A DNA stretch of 61,238 nt from NCBI RefSeq assembly GCF_001975825.1, contig NZ_MTKN01000008.1, positions 122,291 through 183,528 of the forward strand. Direction: 5' to 3'. Under the pieces are notes generated by a model. It did not search any database and was not told where the DNA came from. It saw only the letters and a program-made list of their open reading frames with translations. Source of the DNA: [Flexibacter] sp. ATCC 35208 (lineage in GTDB: Bacteria > Bacteroidota > Bacteroidia > Chitinophagales > Chitinophagaceae). The first letter of the stretch is position 1; each line of letters starts with the position of its first letter. This document shows positions 54,449-61,238 of this stretch, piece after piece. A program made the translations under genes and the position numbers.

Positions 54449-57400
54449 ATGTCGCTACCCCAGTTGCTCAAATATGTGTACAATAACGGAACCGATGAGG
54501 TGATCCGCAGGGGGAAACGCATATTTGCTAATGGTGGTGTGGAATTGATTGAGGCAGACCCTATCCTGAAATCGGCCACCTTTCGGGTGAAGAGCGATAC
54601 CCATGCTAACTACTACCGCGTTTCCATCAACAAATATCACGAGACCAGCAACATGTCTGTGCGCTGTCAATGTCCCTACAACCTGGGAGACATTTGCCGC
54701 CATGAGGCTGCTGCCATGTTCCAGTTGCAGGAAATGCTGGACAAGAACCAGTTTGAAAGTTTTGGAATTTCATATAGCCAGCAGCATACACTGGTGAAAA
54801 TTAAGTCGATTGATATAAAGGCCCTGAAGCTCCTTACCTCCAATGACCTGTTCATGGAAGCGGAGAAACTGGCCAAACAGAGCAAAGCCATCAAAGTTCA
54901 GTCAGCAAAAGATGAGAAAGTAGAGGCGATTGTGAAAGACAACGGTACCGAATACCCTGTTATTCTGCAGCGGAACGAGGAGCGTTTTTTTGATACCAGC
55001 TGTACCTGTGATGAGTCGGAACATGCGATCTGTAAGCATAAAACCGCCCTGTTCCTGAACCTGCTGAATACCCAGGGGGCTTACTACTTTGATAGTTTGC
55101 GTAACTGGGATAAGGAGAAGAACAAACTGCTTGCGCTGTATGGTTACTCTCTTAGCGATGATCTGAATGGTAAATTCACCTTCTCTTATATGGAAGGAAA
55201 ACCGTTCCTGCGGGTATTGGATCCGAGTATCAAAAGAGTAGATGGACTGAATGCCGGCCGTCTGCCAGCACCGCCCCCTCCTACTGAAACTGCGGCTGTG
55301 ATCACTCACAGACTGGGTATTGTATTCAATGCCAACGAGTCATTGTACCCTTTCTTCAGGATTGACCTGGTGAGCGGAGAAGTGAATGATGAGGGGGATG
55401 CGTTTGTATCGCTGGTGAATAGGCTGGACCTGACCAAGTACGTTGATTTTTACCAATATAAAGAACCTGATCGCGACCTGATCACCCCTATCCGTAAGGT
55501 GCAGGGTACGGAAGTGAGCAAGTTCCTGAGCAAGAATTCCCCTTTTGCGGGCATATGGGAAAACATCACCCACGACAATAACGAGTCGGCCCTGCCTACG
55601 GAAACCAAGGAGCTGATGCTGGAATACCTGCATCCCAAGCTTGCCAAATTGTTTCCGCAGATAGCAGCTCATGGCTTATTGTTCCTGTTGACCAACCGTC
55701 AGCCATTTAAAACCAGGAACCTCCAGGTCGTACAGCTGGCAGGGGAAAGGTTGCAACCCATTTTCAAGACACATGCAGGCAAGGATGCCATTGATATCAC
55801 CTGCCATGTATCTATACAGGGGGAACTGATGAGTGTATCGGACAATGAATGGGACTGCCCGATCCTGTTTCTGAAAAATGGTGTATTGTACCTGTTCGAA
55901 AATCCACAGGATGCACTGCATGTAGAACTGTTCCGCGAACAGGGTCGCCTGCGCATTCCGGCTGGTGAATGGGGTACTTATCTGAAAGATTACCTGTTGC
56001 CACTGAGCAAACAGTATAATATACAATTTGATCATACCCTGCTGGCAGAAGTAGACGATGTGGTGCCTGAGGCCAGGGTATTCCTGCGTGAAGTAGGTGA
56101 AACGTTCATTATCCAGCCGGGATTCGCCTATCATGGGCAGGAAGTGGAGTGGAATGATGATTCGAAAATCACCGTGCAGGAAGGGAACAAGGTGCTGATC
56201 ATTCACCGTAATAAAGAGGCGGAACAGCAGTTCGTAGAAAAGCTGTCTGCCCTGCATACCAGCTTCTCCACACCTACCAATAACAACTACTTCTTCCTGA
56301 GAGCAAAAGAAGCGCTGAAGAACAACTGGTTCTTCCTCTTCTTCGATGCCCTGAAGGAAATGAATGTACGTGTGTTTGGGTTTGAGAACCTGAAGAACTT
56401 TAAATTCAGTGCCTACAAGCCGGTTACCAACTTACAGATCAGCTCCGGCATCGACTGGTTCGATGCCCAGATCGAAGTATTGTATGGTGATCAGAAAGTA
56501 AGCATCCGCGATATCAAGCACGCGCTGAACAACAAACAGAACTACGTACAACTGGCAGATGGCTCTTTGGGTCTGCTGCCGGAAGAATGGCTGAAGAAAT
56601 ATTCCCTGCTCTTCAAGATCGGGGAAGAAAAAGATAAGGGTGCGCTGAAACTGAGTAAGTATAACTTCAGCGTGATAGATGAACTCTATGAGTTTATTGA
56701 TGACGAAGCGATCCTGATGGAGCTGGAATCCAAGCGTAGAAAGCTGTTGCAGTTCGACGAGATCCGCAACATCGACCTGCCTCACAACCTCCATGCGACC
56801 CTCCGTCCATACCAGGAAAGCGGGTTCCAGTGGCTGAACTATCTCGACGAAGTGAAGTGGGGCGGTATTCTGGCAGATGACATGGGTCTTGGTAAGACCA
56901 TTCAGGCGCTGACCTTTATACAGCACTACAAGAACAAAAACGACGACAAGTGCATGGCGCTGGTAGTATGTCCTACTACGCTGATCTACAACTGGGAAAA
57001 TGAAATCAGGAAGTTTACCCCTTCCATGAAATATCATATACATCATGGTCCTGCCCGGCTGAAGGATGCAGAAACGTTACAAAAATTCGATATCCTGATC
57101 ACCACATATGGTACCCTGCGCAGTGACATTACATTGCTGATGAAACTGGCGTTGGACTATGTAGTACTGGATGAATCGCAGGCAATCAAGAACCCGCAAA
57201 GTAAGGTGACCAAGGCTGCACAACTGCTCAATACCCGCAATAAGCTGGCGCTGAGTGGTACCCCGATGCAGAACAACACCTTTGATATATATGCCCAGAT
57301 GAACTTCCTGAACCCGGGAATGCTGGGTAGTGTAGACTTCTTCCGCAATGAATTTGCCACACCGATTGACAAGTTCCAGGATGAAGAGCGCAAGGATCAC

Positions 57401-58192
57401 CTGCGTAAACTGATCTATCCTTTCATACTGCGCCGTACTAAGGAGCAGGTAGCAAAGGATCTGCCTGAGAAGATTGAGACCGTGATCTTCTGTGAAATGG
57501 ATGCGGAGCAAAGGCATATTTATGATGCATACCGCAACTCTTATCGTAGCAAGATCCTGGGGGTGATAGAAGATCAGGGTATGGAGCGTTCACAGCTTAC
57601 CATTCTGCAAGGTTTGATGAAACTGCGCCAGATCTGTGACTCCCCTGCTATCCTCAATGAGGCAGAACAGTATCCAAATCACTCCGTGAAGCTGCATGAG
57701 CTGACCCGCGAAATGTCAGAGAACATCAGTAACCACAAGGTGCTGATCTTCTCCCAGTTCCTCGGCATGCTGGGCCTGATCAGGGAAAAGCTGCAGCACA
57801 TGAAAGTACAGTTTGAGTATTTTGATGGTAGCACCAGTACCAGCGAGCGTGAAAGGGCGATCCAGAATTTCCAGAACAATGAAGAATGCCGTGTATTCCT
57901 CATCTCGCTCAAAGCGGGTGGTGTGGGTCTGAACCTCACAGCGGCAGACTATGTATATATTGTAGACCCATGGTGGAACCCGGCTGTAGAGCAACAGGCG
58001 ATAGACCGTACGCACCGTATTGGGCAAACGAAAAACATCTTTGCTTACCGCATGATCTGTAAGGATACCGTAGAGGAAAAAATCCTTCAGCTACAGGAGC
58101 GTAAGAAATCACTGGTAAAGGAAATCATTGCTGACGATAGCGGCTTTATCAAGAAGCTGACGAAGGAAGATGTATTGTACCTCTTCAGTTAG
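54449..58192 (+). CDS. SNF2-family helicase with two SWIM zinc-finger motifs
   Basis: 1247 residues. An N-terminal SWIM motif (CQCPYNLGDICRHEAAAM, about residues 72-89) is followed by a second, Cys-rich one (CTCDESEHAICKHKTALF, about 190-207). Residues ~230-790 are a large middle region of no recognised domain. The Snf2 motor begins ~785: LRPYQESGFQWLNYLDEV, GGILADDMGLGKTIQAL (Walker A), VVLDESQAIKN (DExx), SGTPMQNN. The second RecA half has KVLIFSQFLGML, FDGSTSTSERERAI, SLKAGGVGLNLTAADYVYIVD and QAIDRTHRIGQT. It translocates on duplex DNA; bacterial SWIM-SNF2 proteins (HepA/RapA-like group) may remodel RNA polymerase or DNA-protein complexes. The role is not known. Confidence 0.93.
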   Translation: MSLPQLLKYVYNNGTDEVIRRGKRIFANGGVELIEADPILKSATFRVKSDTHANYYRVSINKYHETSNMSVRCQCPYNLGDICRHEAAAMFQLQEMLDKNQFESFGISYSQQHTLVKIKSIDIKALKLLTSNDLFMEAEKLAKQSKAIKVQSAKDEKVEAIVKDNGTEYPVILQRNEERFFDTSCTCDESEHAICKHKTALFLNLLNTQGAYYFDSLRNWDKEKNKLLALYGYSLSDDLNGKFTFSYMEGKPFLRVLDPSIKRVDGLNAGRLPAPPPPTETAAVITHRLGIVFNANESLYPFFRIDLVSGEVNDEGDAFVSLVNRLDLTKYVDFYQYKEPDRDLITPIRKVQGTEVSKFLSKNSPFAGIWENITHDNNESALPTETKELMLEYLHPKLAKLFPQIAAHGLLFLLTNRQPFKTRNLQVVQLAGERLQPIFKTHAGKDAIDITCHVSIQGELMSVSDNEWDCPILFLKNGVLYLFENPQDALHVELFREQGRLRIPAGEWGTYLKDYLLPLSKQYNIQFDHTLLAEVDDVVPEARVFLREVGETFIIQPGFAYHGQEVEWNDDSKITVQEGNKVLIIHRNKEAEQQFVEKLSALHTSFSTPTNNNYFFLRAKEALKNNWFFLFFDALKEMNVRVFGFENLKNFKFSAYKPVTNLQISSGIDWFDAQIEVLYGDQKVSIRDIKHALNNKQNYVQLADGSLGLLPEEWLKKYSLLFKIGEEKDKGALKLSKYNFSVIDELYEFIDDEAILMELESKRRKLLQFDEIRNIDLPHNLHATLRPYQESGFQWLNYLDEVKWGGILADDMGLGKTIQALTFIQHYKNKNDDKCMALVVCPTTLIYNWENEIRKFTPSMKYHIHHGPARLKDAETLQKFDILITTYGTLRSDITLLMKLALDYVVLDESQAIKNPQSKVTKAAQLLNTRNKLALSGTPMQNNTFDIYAQMNFLNPGMLGSVDFFRNEFATPIDKFQDEERKDHLRKLIYPFILRRTKEQVAKDLPEKIETVIFCEMDAEQRHIYDAYRNSYRSKILGVIEDQGMERSQLTILQGLMKLRQICDSPAILNEAEQYPNHSVKLHELTREMSENISNHKVLIFSQFLGMLGLIREKLQHMKVQFEYFDGSTSTSERERAIQNFQNNEECRVFLISLKAGGVGLNLTAADYVYIVDPWWNPAVEQQAIDRTHRIGQTKNIFAYRMICKDTVEEKILQLQERKKSLVKEIIADDSGFIKKLTKEDVLYLFS

Positions 58193-58734
58193 TAATAATT
58201 AGCCAGGAATTTCATAATCAGCACTGGTAAGCCAAACGCGATTCCCATTCCATATAGTAAATTCAGCATGAACATAGATCCTGCTGCACCCAGGTAGATA
58301 AGCGCTACGATGGGAACGGTGAGGATTTTGAGCCATAATGGTATATTGTCTCCATGCCAGATGGTGTCCCACAGCACTTTGGCATCTGTGGTGCTGGGAA
58401 AGGCATGCATAGCGATAGAGAACCCAAAGTACAGCATGACAAAATCCAGGAAGTTCCCTTCACCAAGAATAAATACGGGTACAGCTGCAGGAAAGGCGAT
58501 TGTCAGTCCCAGTAAGGTATTGATAATAAATGGTCCGATGCAGATGAACAGCTGGTGAATGGGATTACGTACCGGTTCATGTTTTACATAGCCGGCGGGG
58601 TTAGCCATCTGGAAATATTTTACTTCAAATATTGCAACGCCGAAGATCCGGCAGAATAACTGGTGCGCGAATTCATGGACTACTACACCTGGGAAGGTGA
58701 TGAGCATGATATATATACCGGGTACAAAGATCAT
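58189..58734 (-). CDS. M50-like membrane metalloprotease
   Basis: 181 residues with about four helices. The zinc motif is VVHEFAHQLFC (HExxH) in the first helix, and a later FPSTTDAKVLW carries the Asp expected for an M50-type third ligand. M50 proteases cut in or near the membrane. The substrate is unknown. The gene runs convergent to the SNF2 gene, whose TAG shares bases with this gene's stop (4-bp overlap), and starts 3 bp after the TPR gene's stop. Confidence 0.78.
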   Translation of the reverse strand: MIFVPGIYIMLITFPGVVVHEFAHQLFCRIFGVAIFEVKYFQMANPAGYVKHEPVRNPIHQLFICIGPFIINTLLGLTIAFPAAVPVFILGEGNFLDFVMLYFGFSIAMHAFPSTTDAKVLWDTIWHGDNIPLWLKILTVPIVALIYLGAAGSMFMLNLLYGMGIAFGLPVLIMKFLANYY

Positions 58735-58737
58735 AAG

Positions 58738-59478
58738 TTATTTTACTGTTTTCAGCAGGGTCGCTTTTTCTGCGAGCGCAGCTGGGAGTTGATGATTATA
58801 GGATAGCATGCGATCACATATGGATAGCGCTTCTGTGTATTTTTGTTCCTGTCTCAGACATTTAGAGAGCAGCAGAGATGCCGTCCAGTTGGTAGGGTTA
58901 GCATGAACGAGTTTTCTTAATATGCTGTCTGCTTCAGGCAGACGGTTTCTTTCGAGGCACTCCCCGGCAGTGGCCAGATCGGGATTTTGAGCGTGGGTTT
59001 TATCCCACAGATCTTTAAAAGTGGCTACTTCTTCTGTCAGATCCTCTTTATACCTGAGAGATGGATTTTTTTCTAATTCATTTCTTATCGAATCAGCTGC
59101 TTCCAATTTATTATTGTAAAAATAAGCAGTGAGCAGATGAACTTTGGAAGCACCGTTCTGTGGGTACCTCTTAAGTATGGATTGAAATTCATTTTCGGCA
59201 GACACAAAATCCCGGTTATCAGCATAAGTGATTCCTTTCTCGTAAGAGATAGCGGCCTTAAAGTGATACTGAAAGCTGTATAGAGAAACGGCGAAGAGGA
59301 TACCTAACCCGATGGCTCCCAGCAAGATATTTTTCTTTAACGGGTAGCGGCTAAATCGTTTTCGGCATGTTTTACATAACCTGACGGTATAGCCAGGTTC
59401 ATAATCCGGGCTATTACATTGAAAGCAGGCATCAGGGCATTCCTGCTCCTCCTGTTCGTTGGGGGCATTCTCGATCAT
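58738..59478 (-). CDS. Zinc-ribbon, single-helix, TPR-repeat protein
   Basis: 246 residues. Residues 14-40 hold a zinc-ribbon (CPDACFQCNS and CKTCRKRF). A membrane helix follows (ILLGAIGLGILFAVSLYSF). The rest is TPR-like helices (ISYEKGITYADNRDFVSAENEFQ, ASLLLSKCLRQEQKYTEAL). It likely anchors to the membrane and bridges proteins. It precedes the M50-like gene by 3 bp, so both are one operon; the pair could act together in regulated proteolysis, which is inference. Confidence 0.75.
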   Translation of the reverse strand: MIENAPNEQEEQECPDACFQCNSPDYEPGYTVRLCKTCRKRFSRYPLKKNILLGAIGLGILFAVSLYSFQYHFKAAISYEKGITYADNRDFVSAENEFQSILKRYPQNGASKVHLLTAYFYNNKLEAADSIRNELEKNPSLRYKEDLTEEVATFKDLWDKTHAQNPDLATAGECLERNRLPEADSILRKLVHANPTNWTASLLLSKCLRQEQKYTEALSICDRMLSYNHQLPAALAEKATLLKTVK

Positions 59479-59578
59479 AGGTATTAAAACAGATTAAACC
59501 GCAAAAGTTATAGATTAAAATTCATTTTACAAAAAGGGAGGTCTGAGCCGGAAGGGGATTTTGGGAATATTTTAACCC

Positions 59579-59607
59579 TTTGTTTTATTCCTATTCCATT
59601 AAATTTG
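59579..59607 (+). promoter_or_regulatory. Promoter of the outer membrane beta-barrel gene
   Basis: TTTG (59579-59582) and TAAATTTG (59600-59607) separated by 17 bp, close to the Bacteroidota -33/-7 arrangement, 34 bp before the ATG at 59642. Confidence 0.6.
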
Positions 59608-59641
59608 CCTAATATTCTTTTTCAAGACTTTATACTTAAAC

Positions 59642-60343
59642 ATGAAGAAAATATTCTTTACGCTTGGTTTACTGGGCGTTTCTTTCGGAATTTTTGCCCA
59701 GGATAACACGCCTAGCACTATCGTTTCGACAAAAGCAAAGACGGGCAATAAGCATTCCAAGGACTTCCTGGTGATCGAATTTGGGTATGTTGGCCTGACT
59801 GGTACAGGTGCTGGTAACCTCGATACCAAGTTTAACCGGACGTTTAATGTTGCCCTGATGTACGACATACAGCTGCCAGGAAGTAATATGAGCATTGCGC
59901 CAGGTTTAGGAATAGGGTCTGACAACTATATTTTTAACGGCATGACGCTGGACATCACGAATACAAGTGTTCCGTCCAAAACTTCTACAGATGCGTATAA
60001 GAAATCAAAACTGAGTACTACTTACCTGGAGATCCCTTTGGAACTGCGTTTCCGTGAGGTACCAGACAATGCTAACAAAGGTTTCAAGGGTGCGATTGGT
60101 CTGAAAGCGGGTTATCTGCTGAATGCCCATACCCGTACAGTTGGTAGCAGCAGTGGTTTTAAAGTTATTGAAAAAGAAGGCAGTACATACTGGTTTAATA
60201 CTTTCCGTCTGGTAGGTACAGCAAGAGTAGGTTATGGCAACTTTGCTATATTTGGTACTTATGCGCTGAATGGAATGTTTAAAGATAACAGCTCATATTC
60301 AGTAAACGCTTATTCCTTTGGTATCAGCTTGAGCGGCCTCTAG
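59642..60343 (+). CDS. Outer membrane beta-barrel protein (porin-like)
   Basis: 233 residues with a signal peptide (MKKIFFTLGLLGVSFGIFAQ). Alternating-residue beta-strands ending in aromatics occur (FLVIEFGYVGLTGTGAGNL, TTYLEIPLELRFREVP, GAIGLKAGYLL), and the chain ends AYSFGISLSGL. This is the Bacteroidota OmpW/PorT-like barrel type with no assigned substrate. It is monocistronic, between its own promoter and a terminator. Confidence 0.82.
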   Translation: MKKIFFTLGLLGVSFGIFAQDNTPSTIVSTKAKTGNKHSKDFLVIEFGYVGLTGTGAGNLDTKFNRTFNVALMYDIQLPGSNMSIAPGLGIGSDNYIFNGMTLDITNTSVPSKTSTDAYKKSKLSTTYLEIPLELRFREVPDNANKGFKGAIGLKAGYLLNAHTRTVGSSSGFKVIEKEGSTYWFNTFRLVGTARVGYGNFAIFGTYALNGMFKDNSSYSVNAYSFGISLSGL

Positions 60344-60365
60344 TCGTATAATGATAACATATTTT

Positions 60366-60396
60366 GTAGCGGTCTGACCTTTGGTCAGACCGCTAC
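60366..60396. terminator. Bidirectional intrinsic terminator
   Basis: Perfect 14-bp stem GTAGCGGTCTGACC / GGTCAGACCGCTAC with a TTT loop, between the convergent barrel gene and the enoyl-CoA hydratase gene; T-rich flanks. Confidence 0.88.
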
Positions 60397-60401
60397 TTAT
60401 T

Positions 60402-61178
60402 TTAATTACCGGTGAAGACAGGTTTTCTTTTCTCGATGAATGCCTTGATTCCCTCTTTATTGTCGGTAGTTTTACCGGCGATTTCCTGGCAGTATGCTTC
60501 GTAATCCAATACGGTATCCAGGTCTTCAGTCATTCCTTTGGTCAGCATTTTCTTTAATAATGCAATGGCTTTGGTAGGTGCATTGGCATAAAACAATGCT
60601 TCTGTCTCAACAGCCTGATCCAGCTCCTCTCCTTTTACTACTTTATTGACCAGTCCCAGTTCCATGGCTTCGGTGGCAGAGAGTTTTGTGGCTTTGGTGG
60701 CCAGCTCGAACGCTTTGTGGTAGCCAACAGTACGGGGCAGGAAATAAGATGATCCGGAATCCAGCACCAGGGCGATATTGATAAAGATTTCAATCATTGA
60801 GGCTGTTTCGCTGGCAATGATCAGGTCGCAGGCCAGTGCCAGCGAGCATCCAGCGCCGGCGGCTACGCCATTCAATTTGCAGATAACGGGCTTGGGCATA
60901 TTGCGGATGGCCCGGATGATAGGGTTGTACCGTTTGTGCAGAGATTCACTCAGCTTACGATCGCCTGCTTCCATGGCGGCCTTCAGGTCCTGTCCGCTGC
61001 AAAAGGCTTTGCCGGCACCGGTGAGGACCACGGCTCTTACCTGTGGATCTTTTTCTGCCTGCTTCAGGGCGTCCTGCAGCTCATAGCTTTGTTCATCATT
61101 AAATGCGTTATAAACATCGGGGCGATTGAGCGTGATGGTTGCAATGTTGTCTTGCACGTGGAGATTGATGGTGTTCAT
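60402..61178 (-). CDS. Enoyl-CoA hydratase/isomerase family protein (PaaG-like)
   Basis: 258 residues. Crotonase-fold motifs: IATITLNRPDVYNAFN, VLTGAGKAFCSGQDL (oxyanion hole), KLNGVAAGAGCSLALACDLIIAS (second oxyanion loop) and IALVLDSGSSYFLPRTVGYHKA, where the DSG resembles PaaG (ring-1,2-epoxyphenylacetyl-CoA isomerase). It would act on enoyl-CoA or ring-epoxide intermediates; with no neighbours of the paa pathway in the window, the substrate stays open. Start is an ATG at 61178. Confidence 0.9.
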   Translation of the reverse strand: MNTINLHVQDNIATITLNRPDVYNAFNDEQSYELQDALKQAEKDPQVRAVVLTGAGKAFCSGQDLKAAMEAGDRKLSESLHKRYNPIIRAIRNMPKPVICKLNGVAAGAGCSLALACDLIIASETASMIEIFINIALVLDSGSSYFLPRTVGYHKAFELATKATKLSATEAMELGLVNKVVKGEELDQAVETEALFYANAPTKAIALLKKMLTKGMTEDLDTVLDYEAYCQEIAGKTTDNKEGIKAFIEKRKPVFTGN

Positions 61179-61238
61179 TGGGGGTAATGTTTGGGCTTAA
61201 AAAAGTATTTGAATAAAAAGAGCGTGTATCTTTTTTTG

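Overview
The window looks like chromosomal DNA of a Bacteroidota bacterium, most likely Chitinophagaceae (Chitinophaga-like). Three things suggest this: protein families that are largely Bacteroidota-specific (the ~615-residue amidophosphoribosyltransferase, DUF4834, SurA-like isomerase, YYDV-type secreted protein), promoter boxes of the form TAnnTTTG, and very few Shine-Dalgarno sites. This is inference from protein and promoter character; no search was run. Most of the window is dense housekeeping DNA, with one small accessory patch at 16.7-18.8 kb.

Layout. 0-5.5 kb: secreted nuclease, proC, SixA-type phosphatase, PurF-type amidotransferase and a SurA-like isomerase. 5.6-11.1 kb: the rimP-nusA-infB translation/transcription operon, with a terminator-like hairpin touching the rimP start codon. 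11.3-16.6 kb: small membrane proteins, a HAD phosphatase, a membrane-anchored AraC regulator and an M1 peptidase. 16.7-18.8 kb: a CAT-anticodon tRNA with an odd T-loop, a YefM/YoeB toxin-antitoxin pair flanked by a 54-bp duplicate of the tRNA 3' part, and remnants of dinD and of an MFS transporter. 18.9-22 kb: a MutS-like ATPase and tmk, diverging from an 11-bp iterated repeat array, then map. 22.1-26.1 kb: phytase-like lipoprotein, two Tat-type ferritin-like proteins and small stress-type proteins. 26.3-31.6 kb: thiamine operon thiS-thiC-tenI-thiE-thiG-thiH under a TPP riboswitch. 31.7-36.3 kb: lipoprotein, sterol desaturase-type hydroxylase, dnaN and an aminotransferase. 37.2-44.3 kb: two tandem TetR regulators heading a TolC/adaptor/RND efflux operon. 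44.4-49.5 kb: an NAD salvage cluster. 49.5-61.2 kb: M28 peptidase, gcvT-SRPBCC-comB, a large SWIM/SNF2 helicase, an M50-like protease, a TPR protein, an outer membrane barrel protein and a PaaG-like enoyl-CoA hydratase.

The most interesting system is the NAD cluster. NrtR (a Nudix-derived repressor with a damaged catalytic box) lies beside a bifunctional NMN adenylyltransferase/Nudix gene, a NAMPT-type phosphoribosyltransferase, and a 527-residue protein that joins a degenerate NMN-adenylyltransferase-like domain to a SAM methyltransferase. A perfect 21-bp palindrome overlaps a promoter box just upstream of the adenylyltransferase gene. Second is the tRNA-bounded toxin-antitoxin cassette, which has the anatomy of a very small site-specific insertion beside gene debris.
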